64,000 nucleotides of DNA from Candidatus Thioglobus autotrophicus (GCF_001293165.1 NZ_CP010552.1:372001-436000); one strand, 5' to 3'. Counted from the first letter of the stretch, positions 1 to 9,352 are shown. Notes: generated by a model from the sequence alone, not told the origin. Translations and numbers: made by a program.

Positions 1-1828
1 ACTGAGGATTAAACTCTGGAACAATTTGAATCAAAAGAGATCGTAATACTTTTTGATCGGAATTCATTGCAGCCTTTTCTAAAGAATTTAAGATTATATT
101 TAAGTCATTCCAAGGTAGCATATCTTCTTCGGCTTTCATAATCATAGGATGTTTAGTCTTACTCACATTATTACCAATCAATAGCTCTTCAAATAACTTT
201 TCACCAGGCCTGAGTCCGGCAATCTTAATCTCAATTTCACCACCAGGGTTTAATTCATTTTTAACCTCTAATCCACTTAAATGAATCATTTTGGTTGCCA
301 AATCGAAAATTTTAACTGGCTGACCCATATCCAACACAAACACTTCTCCACCTTTACCCATAGCGCCAGCTTGTATCACCAACTCAACTGCTTCAGGTAT
401 TGTCATAAAGTATCTAATGATTTCTCTATTGGTAACAGTGACAGGGCCACCAGCCTTAATTTGATCTTTAAACAAAGGTATTACTGAACCACTTGAATTA
501 AGTACATTGCCAAAACGCACCATAATAAATTTAGTGACACTCTGATTATCCGACAATGCTTGTAAAATCATTTCAGCACTTCGCTTCGTGGCACCCATTG
601 TATTTGTCGGACGTACAGCTTTATCAGTTGATATCAATACGAACGCTTCAACATTGGAATTAATAGCAGCCTGAGCGCACTTTAATGTACCGAAGGTATT
701 ATTAACAACACCCTCAGTATTATTGTACTCTACCATTGGTACATGCTTATATGCAGCTGCATGATAGATGGTTTTTACACCAAATTTCTTACACACTCTT
801 TCTACCCTATCTTGATTAACCACAGACCCCAATATTGGAAACACATGATCCCTAGACAACTCTTGATCGATTGCATACAAAGCTAATTCACTTTGTTCAA
901 ATAGTATGAGCTTACTAGCACCAAGTTTTATTATCTGTCTACACAATTCTGAGCCAATTGAGCCGCCTGCACCCGTAACCATTACCACTTTATCTTTGAT
1001 ATTTTCCTGTAGTAAAGATTGCTCTGGTTTTACTGATTCCCTGCCTAATAAATCATCAATGCTTACTTCACGCAAATCTTCAACTTTGATTTTTCCTTGC
1101 GCTAATTCAGAAACACCTGGGAGGGTTCGAACAAGTAGTGGATAAGGCTCTAAAAAATTAATAATTTCATTGAGCCTTTGATGTGATACTGAAGGCAATG
1201 CCAACAGAATCTCATCTACATTATATTTTTGCATTAATAACTCAACACGATCAATACTGTAAACTTTAATGCCGTTAACATGTTGACTAATTAAGTCTTT
1301 AGCATCATCTATAAAGGCAACAGGCTTGTACTCAGTAGAATGCATCAATGCATTGGATAATTGCCTACCTGCAGATCCAGCGCCATAAATAATTACATTT
1401 TTTTGCTTAGACAGATCGTCTACACTTGTCAATATCCATCTCGCCAGCATTCTCAACCCGCCAATTGATAATATTGCTAGTAACCAATTGATTAATATAA
1501 CTGATCTTGGAATGCCTTCTATTGCAGACATAAAACCAATAATACCCCATAGAAGTGCATATAACGATACAGCCTTAATAACCGCCCACAGTGCATGCAT
1601 ACCTAAGAAGCGAACAATAACATGATAAAGACCAAATTGCGCAAATACTGGAATAGCAAGAATTGGGGCACCAATTATCACCCAAAATAAATCCTCTCCT
1701 GGCCAAAACCAATACCCCAGCCTTACTGAAAATGAGAAAAGAAGTATAGCTTGAATAACAATAGAGTCAGTTATCATCATAATCAACTTCTTGTTAATTC
1801 TAGAAATTTCTTTAATTTTATTAATCAA
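1..1828 (-). CDS. wbpM: WbpM/CapD-type membrane UDP-GlcNAc 4,6-dehydratase (3' end off the window)
   Basis: Membrane-bound nucleotide-sugar 4,6-dehydratase that converts UDP-GlcNAc to the 4-keto-6-deoxy intermediate for bacillosamine/QuiNAc/FucNAc-type sugars. Seen: about four N-terminal hydrophobic segments, a first Rossmann-like domain with GAGSAGRQ, and a second NAD domain with GAGGSIG near residue 283. The active-site block STDKAVRPTNTMGATK lies near residue 409, with Met-x3-Lys where ordinary SDRs have Tyr-x3-Lys, as in the WbpM family. About 609 codons are visible; homologues have about 630-660, so only the C-terminal tail is missing. I choose a TTG start at 1828 because it overlaps the upstream TGA stop, has GGAG seven bases upstream, and gives the usual N-terminus (M-I-N-K-I-K). 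An ATG pair at 1780-1775 is the alternative. Last gene of the locus, as in Pseudomonas B-band clusters. Confidence 0.93.
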   Translation of the reverse strand, partial: MINKIKEISRINKKLIMMITDSIVIQAILLFSFSVRLGYWFWPGEDLFWVIIGAPILAIPVFAQFGLYHVIVRFLGMHALWAVIKAVSLYALLWGIIGFMSAIEGIPRSVILINWLLAILSIGGLRMLARWILTSVDDLSKQKNVIIYGAGSAGRQLSNALMHSTEYKPVAFIDDAKDLISQHVNGIKVYSIDRVELLMQKYNVDEILLALPSVSHQRLNEIINFLEPYPLLVRTLPGVSELAQGKIKVEDLREVSIDDLLGRESVKPEQSLLQENIKDKVVMVTGAGGSIGSELCRQIIKLGASKLILFEQSELALYAIDQELSRDHVFPILGSVVNQDRVERVCKKFGVKTIYHAAAYKHVPMVEYNNTEGVVNNTFGTLKCAQAAINSNVEAFVLISTDKAVRPTNTMGATKRSAEMILQALSDNQSVTKFIMVRFGNVLNSSGSVIPLFKDQIKAGGPVTVTNREIIRYFMTIPEAVELVIQAGAMGKGGEVFVLDMGQPVKIFDLATKMIHLSGLEVKNELNPGGEIEIKIAGLRPGEKLFEELLIGNNVSKTKHPMIMKAEEDMLPWNDLNIILNSLEKAAMNSDQKVLRSLLIQIVPEFNPQ

Positions 1829-2385
1829 TGGGACACTCCATCACGTTTTACAATTTTAGAGAAGGTCATCCAAAGTATTTTCATATCCACCCAAAAATAT
1901 TGTTGGTTTAGATACTCCACATCTAACGCCACTTTATCAGGAATTGACAACTCATCTCTACCATTAACTTGCGCCCATCCTGTAATTCCCGGCAACAACT
2001 CATCCACACCTTTTTCTTTTCGCAATGCAATTAAATCATCCTGGTTATATAGTGCAGGTCTTGGACCTACAAAACTCATATCACCCTTTAAAACTGAGAA
2101 CAGTTGTGGCAATTCATCCAAACTAGATCGACGCAAAAAACCACCGATTGGAGATAAATAAGAACTTGGTTTATCCAGTAAATGAGTTGCAACGACAGGC
2201 GTATCTATCAACATTGATCTAAACTTTGGCATTTTAAAAATTTTATTATTTTTTCCAACTCTATGTGACCAATAAATTGCCGACCCCTTAGATGTCAAAC
2301 GCACCGCAATAAAAATGAATAACATTGGAACTGCTAAAAATAGTAAAAGCAAAACTCCAAAAAATAAATCAAAAGAGTGTTTCAT
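1825..2385 (-). CDS. Initiating undecaprenyl-phosphate sugar phosphotransferase (PglC/WcaJ-type, short form)
   Basis: Transfers a sugar-1-phosphate from a UDP-sugar to undecaprenyl phosphate at the inner membrane, the first committed step of repeat-unit assembly. At 186 aa it is the minimal monotopic phosphoglycosyl transferase fold. Seen: one N-terminal membrane-inserting hairpin (about residues 5-30), KFRSM at 54-58, the catalytic Asp-Glu pair in SLDELPQ (D90, E91), SFVGPRP at 104-110 and GITGWAQVNGRD at 133-144. Its stop overlaps the TTG start of the downstream 4,6-dehydratase, a classic pairing that suggests UDP-bacillosamine, QuiNAc or FucNAc as first sugar. The family is certain; the sugar is inferred. 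Confidence 0.94.
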   Translation of the reverse strand: MKHSFDLFFGVLLLLFLAVPMLFIFIAVRLTSKGSAIYWSHRVGKNNKIFKMPKFRSMLIDTPVVATHLLDKPSSYLSPIGGFLRRSSLDELPQLFSVLKGDMSFVGPRPALYNQDDLIALRKEKGVDELLPGITGWAQVNGRDELSIPDKVALDVEYLNQQYFWVDMKILWMTFSKIVKRDGVSH

Positions 2386-2495
2386 TTATATTCCTCAACT
2401 TTTACAATTTAATAGATAAGCCACACTCATTTATGGGCACTATTTAAGCTCGAACGATCATGACTAAAAAAACAATACTAACTTGATACTAAAAG

Positions 2496-4037
2496 CTATT
2501 TAAATAAATAAACCAACCTAGGACTCAACCAAACAATAATATCTTGCACCCATGTATTTTTAAATAATTGAACCCAGTGTCTGATTATTTTTGGTTGCTG
2601 TTTAATTAACCTAGGCACATCTTTGGAGGATACTGATTTAACTAGATTTTTTTCACTATCATACACATATAGTTTATTTTTTAAAGAATACTTTTCGCTA
2701 AATTTTGGATCGACAAGATAGCCCTCTCTGATCTCAGTATAAGGAGTTATGGCTACAATAGTTTTTATTTTAGTATTATTATGAAATATTGCATTGACGT
2801 TCCACGGCATGCTAAAGAACTCAATATGGGAGTGTTCACCAAGCTTACTATAAAGGTTTCCTGTTATTATCAAAGTACTATCTGACTCTATTTCTTTTAA
2901 ATCTTGATTATTTTTTATATTCTCTATAACAACCTTCTGATTTTCATTCCAATTCTTCCAATGATCACTAAGTCCAAATACTGGCGCTAAAAATATAATT
3001 AATAAAAAAATAGCTGACTTCTTATTGGCGGGCAGAAGTGCAGCTAACAAAAAAGCAATAAATAATGATCCATAAACAGTTGTTCTATTCCCCAAATTAA
3101 ACGCTGAATGACTATAAAGACCAGTCAAAGCAAACATACCAAATGAAAGAAGTAAAACACTTATAAGGCCAATATACAATGATTTTGGTAACTTGCGTAC
3201 TTTGGAAAATGACTTAACTCTTATGAATGAAAATATTAATATCATGGCTATTATAATTATGGAAATGAAACCTATCGACTCGATGGCATAAAACACCTTT
3301 AGCCAATATGAGGGCCCTATTGCTGATTCTAGAAAACTCAAAGGCTGAATGAGCATTTGTTTTAGAAAATCTAAAATACTTAAATCTGCATTTATTCTGC
3401 GCTCAAGTCCAGCATAATTAAACTTCATCCAAAAATAGTACGCCACATACAATATTCCTGGAGTTGCAAACACAATTGCCTTCTTGAGTTTTTTTTCATA
3501 TAAGAATATAACAGTCAAACCAAACAAATAAGGAGGAGAGGCATAGCTTAAAAACGATCCAACTATAGTTACAAGAAAACCTTTTCTAATTTTATTATTT
3601 CGTATTAAGTGATGGGCATACAACAAGATTGCTGGTGCCAATATATATTGAAGTGTCATATACCAATATAAGGTAGTGTCATGCAATGGATATAGAACAA
3701 AAATAAAGGATGCAATGATTGCCCTATCATATGACATATAGTCACTAAAAAACCTAAAAATTAAATAAACACTAATGACAGAGGATAAAATTTTTATTAG
3801 GTCGTATATTATTTGATATTCATTACCTAGTACGGCATAAGCCCACCAAAGAGTATAAAATGAAATTGGATTTAATATTAATGAGCCAACTTCATCCGGT
3901 GTTTGCCCTATAAAATTCCAAAAACTATATCCATTAAAAGAATTGATGACTGTGTAATCATCTCCATGCAGCCCACTGGGCATTATTAAATACGACAAAA
4001 TAAATGCAATAAAATAAAGAGGAAAATACTTAGTCAT
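2496..4037 (-). CDS. Multi-pass membrane protein, probable GT-C glycosyltransferase
   Basis: 513 aa with about ten to eleven hydrophobic segments in residues 1-350 and a soluble C-terminal region of about 150 residues. An HGDD motif (24-27) sits in the first extracytoplasmic loop, directly after the first membrane helix. That is where GT-C enzymes place the catalytic acidic pair, so I read this as a polyprenyl-phosphate-sugar dependent transferase that adds a branch residue on the periplasmic side. It is followed after four bases by the WecE aminotransferase, with a GT2 dolichol-phosphate-mannose-synthase-like gene and a small EamA-like transporter just upstream, which together form a complete lipid-carried sugar branch. 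A Wzy polymerase is a weaker alternative. Confidence 0.6.
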   Translation of the reverse strand: MTKYFPLYFIAFILSYLIMPSGLHGDDYTVINSFNGYSFWNFIGQTPDEVGSLILNPISFYTLWWAYAVLGNEYQIIYDLIKILSSVISVYLIFRFFSDYMSYDRAIIASFIFVLYPLHDTTLYWYMTLQYILAPAILLYAHHLIRNNKIRKGFLVTIVGSFLSYASPPYLFGLTVIFLYEKKLKKAIVFATPGILYVAYYFWMKFNYAGLERRINADLSILDFLKQMLIQPLSFLESAIGPSYWLKVFYAIESIGFISIIIIAMILIFSFIRVKSFSKVRKLPKSLYIGLISVLLLSFGMFALTGLYSHSAFNLGNRTTVYGSLFIAFLLAALLPANKKSAIFLLIIFLAPVFGLSDHWKNWNENQKVVIENIKNNQDLKEIESDSTLIITGNLYSKLGEHSHIEFFSMPWNVNAIFHNNTKIKTIVAITPYTEIREGYLVDPKFSEKYSLKNKLYVYDSEKNLVKSVSSKDVPRLIKQQPKIIRHWVQLFKNTWVQDIIVWLSPRLVYLFK

Positions 4038-4041
4038 ATTA

Positions 4042-5181
4042 TTAAAAATTATCTTCTTTAAAAGTTGAAATTACATCTAATACTTGATTAATTACATAAT
4101 CCACATCAAGACCAACCCATAGGGGCAATCTTACTAATCTATCAGACAAATCATTAGTATTGGAAATACCTCCATGAATGCGGCCATACTCCCATCCACC
4201 GGGAGATGAATGAAGCGGTATGTAGTGAAAATAACAATCCACACCTTTAAGCTTCATCGATTCAATAAAATACATTCTTTGTTTAATATTTTTAAACAAT
4301 AAATAGTACATATGGGCATTATGAGAACAAGAATTTGGAATAAACGGTCTTTCTATCTTTTTATCTTGCGCTAATTTATGAAATGCATTGTGATACTTAT
4401 TCCAAATCTCTATCCGTTTTTTTGTAATATTTTGAACCTCTTGAAGTTGTGCCCATAAAAATGCAGATACAATTTCACCAGGTAAATATGAAGAGCCAAT
4501 ATCGACCCACGTATACTTATCGACCTGACCCTTAACAAATTGACTACGATTGGTTCCTTTTTCTCTAATTATTTCAGCTCTTTTAACTAAAGAGGGATTG
4601 TTAACTAATAAGGCACCCCCTTCGCCAGAGGAAATATTTTTAGTTTCATGAAAACTTAAGGTACCTAAATCACCCATTGACCCTAAAGCGCGCCCTTTAT
4701 AGCTCGCACCAACACCTTGTGCCGCATCTTCAATAACAAGTAATTTATGACGTCTTGCTATCTCTAAAATTGTATCCATTTCACATGCAACTCCGGCATA
4801 ATGAACAGGGACAATTGCCTTGGTGTGTGAAGTAATTGCGGCCTCGATAAGTTGCTCATTAATATTTAGCGTGTCTTCTCGAATATCTACAAAAACAGGA
4901 ACCCCTCCACGAAGAACAAAAGCATTAGCAGTAGAAACAAAAGTATACGAAGGCATAATCACTTCATCACCTGGATTGATATCTGCTAGTATTGCTGCCA
5001 TTTCAAGCGCTGCAGTGCATGAGTGTGTGAGCAACACCTTGCAGCAGCCAGTGTAATTTTCAAGCCATTTATGGCAATATTTTGTATACGTATAATCACC
5101 TGCTAATTTATGACTATTGATTACCTTCTTAATATTTAACATCTCTGTGCCAACTATATATGGCTTATTAAAGGGGATCAT
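4042..5181 (-). CDS. wecE: dTDP-4-amino-4,6-dideoxygalactose transaminase (WecE/RffA)
   Basis: PLP-dependent DegT/DnrJ/EryC1 sugar aminotransferase that makes dTDP-4-amino-4,6-dideoxy-D-galactose (dTDP-Fuc4N) from the 4-keto-6-deoxy sugar. 379 aa, the normal length. The sequence is close to enterobacterial WecE through most of its length: LLTHSCTAALEMAA, GDEVIMPSYTFVSTANAFVLRG, VHYAGVACEMDTI, the PLP-contacting EDAAQG (151-156), the Schiff-base lysine K181 in SFHETKN, and EKGTNRSQF. It ends four bases upstream of the GT-C-like gene. No RmlA/RmlB partner is in the window, so the dTDP-sugar substrate must come from genes elsewhere. Confidence 0.95.
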   Translation of the reverse strand: MIPFNKPYIVGTEMLNIKKVINSHKLAGDYTYTKYCHKWLENYTGCCKVLLTHSCTAALEMAAILADINPGDEVIMPSYTFVSTANAFVLRGGVPVFVDIREDTLNINEQLIEAAITSHTKAIVPVHYAGVACEMDTILEIARRHKLLVIEDAAQGVGASYKGRALGSMGDLGTLSFHETKNISSGEGGALLVNNPSLVKRAEIIREKGTNRSQFVKGQVDKYTWVDIGSSYLPGEIVSAFLWAQLQEVQNITKKRIEIWNKYHNAFHKLAQDKKIERPFIPNSCSHNAHMYYLLFKNIKQRMYFIESMKLKGVDCYFHYIPLHSSPGGWEYGRIHGGISNTNDLSDRLVRLPLWVGLDVDYVINQVLDVISTFKEDNF

Positions 5182-5240
5182 AAAAATATACCTATCAAAC
5201 TCAAATACTCCATAATTACACTATTCTGAAAATCTATCTA

Positions 5241-5591
5241 TTAATTTTTATAAGCATCAAGCATTAACACCAATATGCCCAATATAATTATCAAGTATGC
5301 CAGTATTCTATAAAAACTAAACTCCTCTCCAAATAAAAAATATCCAATGAAACCCCCTAGCACAATAGTTAAAATATTGGCTGGAATAAGGACGGTAAAT
5401 GGTATTTTAGATGCGGAAGCAAACCATGCCACAAGAGCAATGCCGTATAGTAATAATACAAAATAAATCTTGAAATCAAAAAGACTATCGAAAAAACTTC
5501 CATTATATTTAACTGAAATAGCCTTTAAAGAAGCTTGCACTACTGTTGTTAACAATATAGATAGTAACAAAATTCCGTAATATTTAATCAT
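5241..5591 (-). CDS. Small EamA/SMR-like membrane protein, candidate lipid-sugar flippase subunit
   Basis: 116 aa, four hydrophobic helices, starting MIKYYGILLLSILLTT and ending in a short charged tail. Size and layout match the EamA/small-multidrug-resistance type proteins such as ArnE/ArnF, which move undecaprenyl-phosphate-aminoarabinose across the membrane. The conserved FGE (about residues 86-88) before the last helices is typical of EamA domains. The start overlaps the end of the upstream GT2 gene by eight bases, so the two are translationally coupled. The GT2 neighbour would load a sugar on undecaprenyl phosphate and this protein would flip it. Family certain to superfamily level; substrate inferred. 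Confidence 0.7.
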   Translation of the reverse strand: MIKYYGILLLSILLTTVVQASLKAISVKYNGSFFDSLFDFKIYFVLLLYGIALVAWFASASKIPFTVLIPANILTIVLGGFIGYFLFGEEFSFYRILAYLIIILGILVLMLDAYKN

Positions 5592-6501
5592 TAATAGTTT
5601 TCCGTACTATAAATTGCGGTTTTCGATTAATAGACAGATAGGAGCGCCCAATATATTCTCCAATAATCCCTAATGACGATAGAATTGCACCACCTATAAA
5701 TAATTGTAAAACAATAATACTTGTCCACCCTTCAACAGTCGTGCCGTACATATAATACGTATAAATATAATATACACCTAGCATAAAGCCCAATATAGAT
5801 AACAATAATCCAAAAAATGATGCAATTCTCAAAGGCATTATAGAGAAGCCTGTAGTATGTTTAAAAAATACCGATATTGATCGCCGTAAATTATAATTAC
5901 CCGTGCCACTATAACGATTAAAATGCTTTACCTGCACTTGCGAAACCAAATTGGTTATTTGAAATATCAAACCATCAATATAGGGATATGTCCCTTTATA
6001 TTCAAGCAATGAATCTACCACCATACGGTTAACAACTTTAAAGGGTGACAAATAAATATGCTTTGGTTTTTTTATAAAAAACTCAGCTTGCTTTGAATTA
6101 AGCATACTTCCAATATTCTTCCACCAAACTTGATGGAGATCGTCACTAAAATCGGCATAACAGACATCACAATCATTCTTTATTTTTTCTAACAAAATAG
6201 GAATGTCTGAGGGAGAGTGTTGCAAATCATCATCCATAATAACGACATAATTTCCACATGAAAGACCTAACCCTGCCATGATAGCATTATCCTGACCAAA
6301 GTTTTTTGCAAGCGATATACCTTTTACCGTAGAAAATTCTTTCGCAATCTGCTCAATTACAGACCAACTTTCATCGACACTTCCATCATTGACCAATATT
6401 AGTTCAAAATCAATGTGTAACAACTCGGCATTTACTTGTTTGGATAATTCTTTCAAAATTGATGCACTATTGTATACCGGAATAACTACGCTTACTTCCA
6501 T
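5584..6501 (-). CDS. GT2 polyprenyl-phosphate glycosyltransferase (ArnC/GtrB/DPM1-like)
   Basis: 305 aa. The N-terminal GT-A domain starts VSVVIPVYNSA, with NDGS at 38-41 and the metal-binding DDD at 90-92 (IMDDDLQH). The C-terminal part has two membrane helices (about 225-250 and 260-285), ending in GEYIGRSYL as in GtrB/ArnC. Such enzymes transfer a sugar from an NDP-sugar to undecaprenyl phosphate at the cytoplasmic face. The gene overlaps the methyltransferase upstream by ten bases and the EamA-like gene downstream by eight, so these form one unit together with wecE and the GT-C-like gene. The likely donor is the Fuc4N-type sugar from WecE, an inference from adjacency. Confidence 0.88.
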   Translation of the reverse strand: MEVSVVIPVYNSASILKELSKQVNAELLHIDFELILVNDGSVDESWSVIEQIAKEFSTVKGISLAKNFGQDNAIMAGLGLSCGNYVVIMDDDLQHSPSDIPILLEKIKNDCDVCYADFSDDLHQVWWKNIGSMLNSKQAEFFIKKPKHIYLSPFKVVNRMVVDSLLEYKGTYPYIDGLIFQITNLVSQVQVKHFNRYSGTGNYNLRRSISVFFKHTTGFSIMPLRIASFFGLLLSILGFMLGVYYIYTYYMYGTTVEGWTSIIVLQLFIGGAILSSLGIIGEYIGRSYLSINRKPQFIVRKTIND

Positions 6502-7091
6502 GTTACCTCCAAAATAATATCTCTTTTTTGATCATTGACAATGTGTAATATCCAGCGATTTCCACATAACTCCGCTAGTGTCTTAATTAGCTCTTTCTTA
6601 TCATAACGAAACTCTTCAGCACCATTACCAGCATTAGCAGAATGGCTAGCAATTCTTCCTATAAGGCCACCACTATTTGATAAATTATGAATTGGCTCGG
6701 AGATAATTAATCTTGAGCAAGAATTCATTATTTTTAAAAGAAATTCATCGAGCATTCCATGAAAGTGGTACAAAGATCCCGCAATAATAACAGTATCAAC
6801 TGCTGGGAATGCGCTTTCCTTTTTAAGGTCTAGACAAATCGCATTAAACCCTTTTTTAATAGCAAAATTAACAAATTTTTGGTTTATATCAATCCCAGTC
6901 CAATTTACCGAATTTGCTTTACACCATTCTGCAATATGCACATCGCCATAACATAGCTCAGTAATGAATTTTTCTTTCTTTGGATCGATGAGTTTGATAA
7001 TATCATCAAACCTTTCAGTATACTTCCCCAAATACAAAACATTCATTAGCAATCTATATATAAATAAATTATTGTATATTAAACTTGTCAT
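6492..7091 (-). CDS. SAM-dependent class I methyltransferase
   Basis: 199 aa. The SAM-binding motif I is ELCYGDVHIAEWC (about residues 44-56), followed by the acidic strand end WTGIDIN and by AGSLYHF, then a post-motif region with ISEPIHNL. This is a small Rossmann methyltransferase of the type found beside sugar N- or O-methylations. It overlaps the GT2 gene by ten bases and probably modifies the amino sugar made by WecE. An internal ATG at 7046 is an alternative start, since neither start has a clear ribosome binding site. Upstream lies a perfect 13-bp inverted repeat that could be its control site. Confidence 0.75.
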   Translation of the reverse strand: MTSLIYNNLFIYRLLMNVLYLGKYTERFDDIIKLIDPKKEKFITELCYGDVHIAEWCKANSVNWTGIDINQKFVNFAIKKGFNAICLDLKKESAFPAVDTVIIAGSLYHFHGMLDEFLLKIMNSCSRLIISEPIHNLSNSGGLIGRIASHSANAGNGAEEFRYDKKELIKTLAELCGNRWILHIVNDQKRDIILEVTWK

Positions 7092-7125
7092 TTTAATTAA
7101 ACTTTGGCCCTTAATATTTCCTTAT

Positions 7126-7152
7126 ATAATACCGGTATAATACCGGTATTAT
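7126..7152. promoter_or_regulatory. Perfect 13-bp inverted repeat with one-base centre
   Basis: Two 13-base arms (ATAATACCGGTAT and its exact complement) flank a single A. Each arm contains the self-complementary core ATACCGGTAT. The site lies 35 bases upstream of the methyltransferase start and 109 bases from the end of the epimerase gene. The dyad is too AT-rich and has no following T-tract for a good terminator, so an operator for a dimeric regulator, or two stacked operators, is more likely. No regulator gene is in the window. Confidence 0.45.
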
Positions 7153-7260
7153 CATACGAGCTTTAACAGATATTTCGCAATACCTCATGACCAATATGAA
7201 ATTCAAATAATCGATAAATAGCATGTTGACCTATAAAATGAACCTACAGCAAAAGACAAA

Positions 7261-8202
7261 TCAAAAAGATGTTTTATTCATATCTTTCAAGGTTCTTTTA
7301 GCCTTAAACCCTAATGCCTCTATTTTTTCAGAGGAGTAGCACTCATCAGCAAATAACTTGTCAAGCTTGTATTTAATTTTAGGATTTATTTTGGCAGCAA
7401 TGCCAATTATAAACTTAGGTACATTCCATTTTGGAATTGACTTCCCAGCTATAATGCACATAGCTTTATAAATATCACGCGAAGAATATGGCTTACCATC
7501 GGTTACTATAAATATCTCTCCATTGGCACGTTCATCTTTAGCAACTAGCATAATTGCTCGAACTAAATCATTAACATGAATCATGGATTTACGATTCTGC
7601 GTATCTGGTATAGGCGGAAATAAACCTTTATTGATCAATGACAGCATTAGCCTTAAATTTCCCTTAGCATTTGGCCCATATACCAATGAAGGTCTAATTA
7701 TAGACACGTGCATATTAGAATTTCGACCAATATTTAATAGCTTTATTTCTGCCTCTCTCTTTGTTTGGCCATAAATATTATCTGCCATACCTTGATCTAT
7801 TTCATTCGCACACTTATTAGTAAATAATTTACCACCAGCCTTAACACTACTAATAAAAACAAAATGTTTTACGCCTGACTTAACCGCTAATTCAGCCAAT
7901 CGAAGTGTTGCGCCTACATTTAGAGTGTGATATAAATTCTTAGACTTTGAGGGTTCGCGAAAATCATGGGCGTAACCAGCAAGATGAAACACCGTATCTA
8001 CATCATTCATAATATCATTAGGAATATTTTCACACTGCAAGTCACAAACTACTGTTTCATGAATTGGGTGGATATTACGGGAAATAATCTTAATTGAAGA
8101 AATATCACCACTATCAAATTGTTTGCTAAAATTTAAATAAGACAATAGCTGTTGCCCAATAAATCCAGTTGCGCCAGTTATTAAAATCTTCTTGCTTGAC
8201 AT
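7261..8202 (-). CDS. NAD-dependent epimerase/dehydratase (extended SDR) of nucleotide sugars
   Basis: 313 aa extended short-chain dehydrogenase. NAD-binding GATGFIG is at residues 10-16, the catalytic serine region FISSVK near 117-121, and the Tyr-x3-Lys pair Y144/K148 in NIYGQTK. The substrate loop has SLVYGP and the C-terminal half MIHVNDLVRA. It resembles the UDP-sugar 4-epimerase/4-reductase genes that sit beside WbpM and the initiating transferase in O-antigen loci (for example WbpV or FucNAc/QuiNAc reductases). It would act on the WbpM product to fix the first sugar. Its ATG shares one base with the GT4 stop upstream. Confidence 0.85.
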   Translation of the reverse strand: MSSKKILITGATGFIGQQLLSYLNFSKQFDSGDISSIKIISRNIHPIHETVVCDLQCENIPNDIMNDVDTVFHLAGYAHDFREPSKSKNLYHTLNVGATLRLAELAVKSGVKHFVFISSVKAGGKLFTNKCANEIDQGMADNIYGQTKREAEIKLLNIGRNSNMHVSIIRPSLVYGPNAKGNLRLMLSLINKGLFPPIPDTQNRKSMIHVNDLVRAIMLVAKDERANGEIFIVTDGKPYSSRDIYKAMCIIAGKSIPKWNVPKFIIGIAAKINPKIKYKLDKLFADECYSSEKIEALGFKAKRTLKDMNKTSF

Positions 8203-9350
8203 TATGTATTTCTATGCCTTCTGTTACATGATATTTGTTTATAGATATTTATGTGTTCTACCACTATTTTTTTTATATCAAACAGTCTCTCAGCTCTTTC
8301 TCTCCCAGCAATACCCATTTTTTTACAGTGACTTGAATCATTCAACAACTCAGAAACTGCCTTTGCAAGAGCTTTGGTATTACGCACAGGTACCAATAAT
8401 CCTGTCACATCTTTTTCAATCGCATCACGACAACCCGGCACATCTGTTGTAATTATTGCACGACCACATGATGCCGCTTCAACCAACACTTTTGGAAAGC
8501 CTTCTCGATATGATGGCAAAACAACAATGGTTGCATTTGATAATACACTTTCCATATCATTCCTGTATCCCCACAATTCAACCAAACCATTTTCTTTCCA
8601 TATTAATAACTCTTGCTCTTGTATTGAAGCAGGATTAAACTTATCAATCTCACCAACCAGAACAAAACGTGCAAGCACTTTGGTTTTATTAACCAATTCT
8701 GCAGCATGGACAAATTCCCTAACCCCCTTATCAACCAGTAGCCTTGCTGCAAGCAATACAATCGGCAATCCGTTAGGTGGCGGTAGTACTTTATATAGAG
8801 ACAAATTTACCCCAGAGCCCTGAATTATAGTTGAATTATCAAGAGATAGGCTTGTCAATTTAGACAGTTGTTTTTTGTCATCAATATTTTGAAAAATTAC
8901 TCTCTGGTTAGAATGCCCTAGTGCTAAGCGATATATAACTGAAACCACCTTGCGTCGTAACAAAGCTGTAAATCCATTGTTCATAAAAACAAAACCAAGT
9001 CCAGAGATTGCCGATACGACCGAAGGTGTGTTTAACAGACGTGTGGCTAAACCTCCTAGTAATACTGGCTTAATAGTAACTAGGTGAACAATATCAGGTG
9101 AAATTTTACGGACCAAAGAAAAAATTTCTAAGAACTCAGATGTAACTGCAAAAACGCCACTCTGACTTCTATGAAGATTTATAGGATGCACAATCAACCC
9201 TTTATCCAACAAAAAATCAAGTCTATCTGTAATTGTCGTTGCAATATGAACTTCGTACCCTTTGTCAATGGCTTCAAGAGCAATAGGCAGACGGTGTGAA
9301 ATAAAAAACCAATCCACATTAACAATAAAAAGTAGCTTTCTATTGTTCAA
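8202..9350 (-). CDS. GT4 family glycosyltransferase (PglA/WbpX-like)
   Basis: 382 aa GT-B fold retaining glycosyltransferase. The N-terminal half starts LLFIVNVDWFFISHRLPIA. The donor site is in the C-terminal half, with AARLLVDKGV at 201-210 and the E-x7-E motif E283/E291 in REGFPKVLVEA. The WFF.SHR.P start and DVPGCRD are typical of the PglA-type enzymes that add the second sugar onto an undecaprenyl-PP-linked acetamido sugar. It lies between the AsnB gene (two-base gap) and the epimerase (one-base overlap), in the same transcription unit as the initiating transferase. Linkage and donor cannot be read from the sequence. Confidence 0.9.
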   Translation of the reverse strand: MNNRKLLFIVNVDWFFISHRLPIALEAIDKGYEVHIATTITDRLDFLLDKGLIVHPINLHRSQSGVFAVTSEFLEIFSLVRKISPDIVHLVTIKPVLLGGLATRLLNTPSVVSAISGLGFVFMNNGFTALLRRKVVSVIYRLALGHSNQRVIFQNIDDKKQLSKLTSLSLDNSTIIQGSGVNLSLYKVLPPPNGLPIVLLAARLLVDKGVREFVHAAELVNKTKVLARFVLVGEIDKFNPASIQEQELLIWKENGLVELWGYRNDMESVLSNATIVVLPSYREGFPKVLVEAASCGRAIITTDVPGCRDAIEKDVTGLLVPVRNTKALAKAVSELLNDSSHCKKMGIAGRERAERLFDIKKIVVEHINIYKQISCNRRHRNT

Positions 9351-9352
9351 CT

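Noticed and set aside
8374-8823. Open frames on the plus strand opposite the GT4, AsnB, WecE and other genes (for example 8374-8823, 10329-10673, 60770-61246)
   Set aside because: They lie antisense to genes with clear motifs, have no recognisable products and no ribosome binding sites; they are shadows of the real coding strand.
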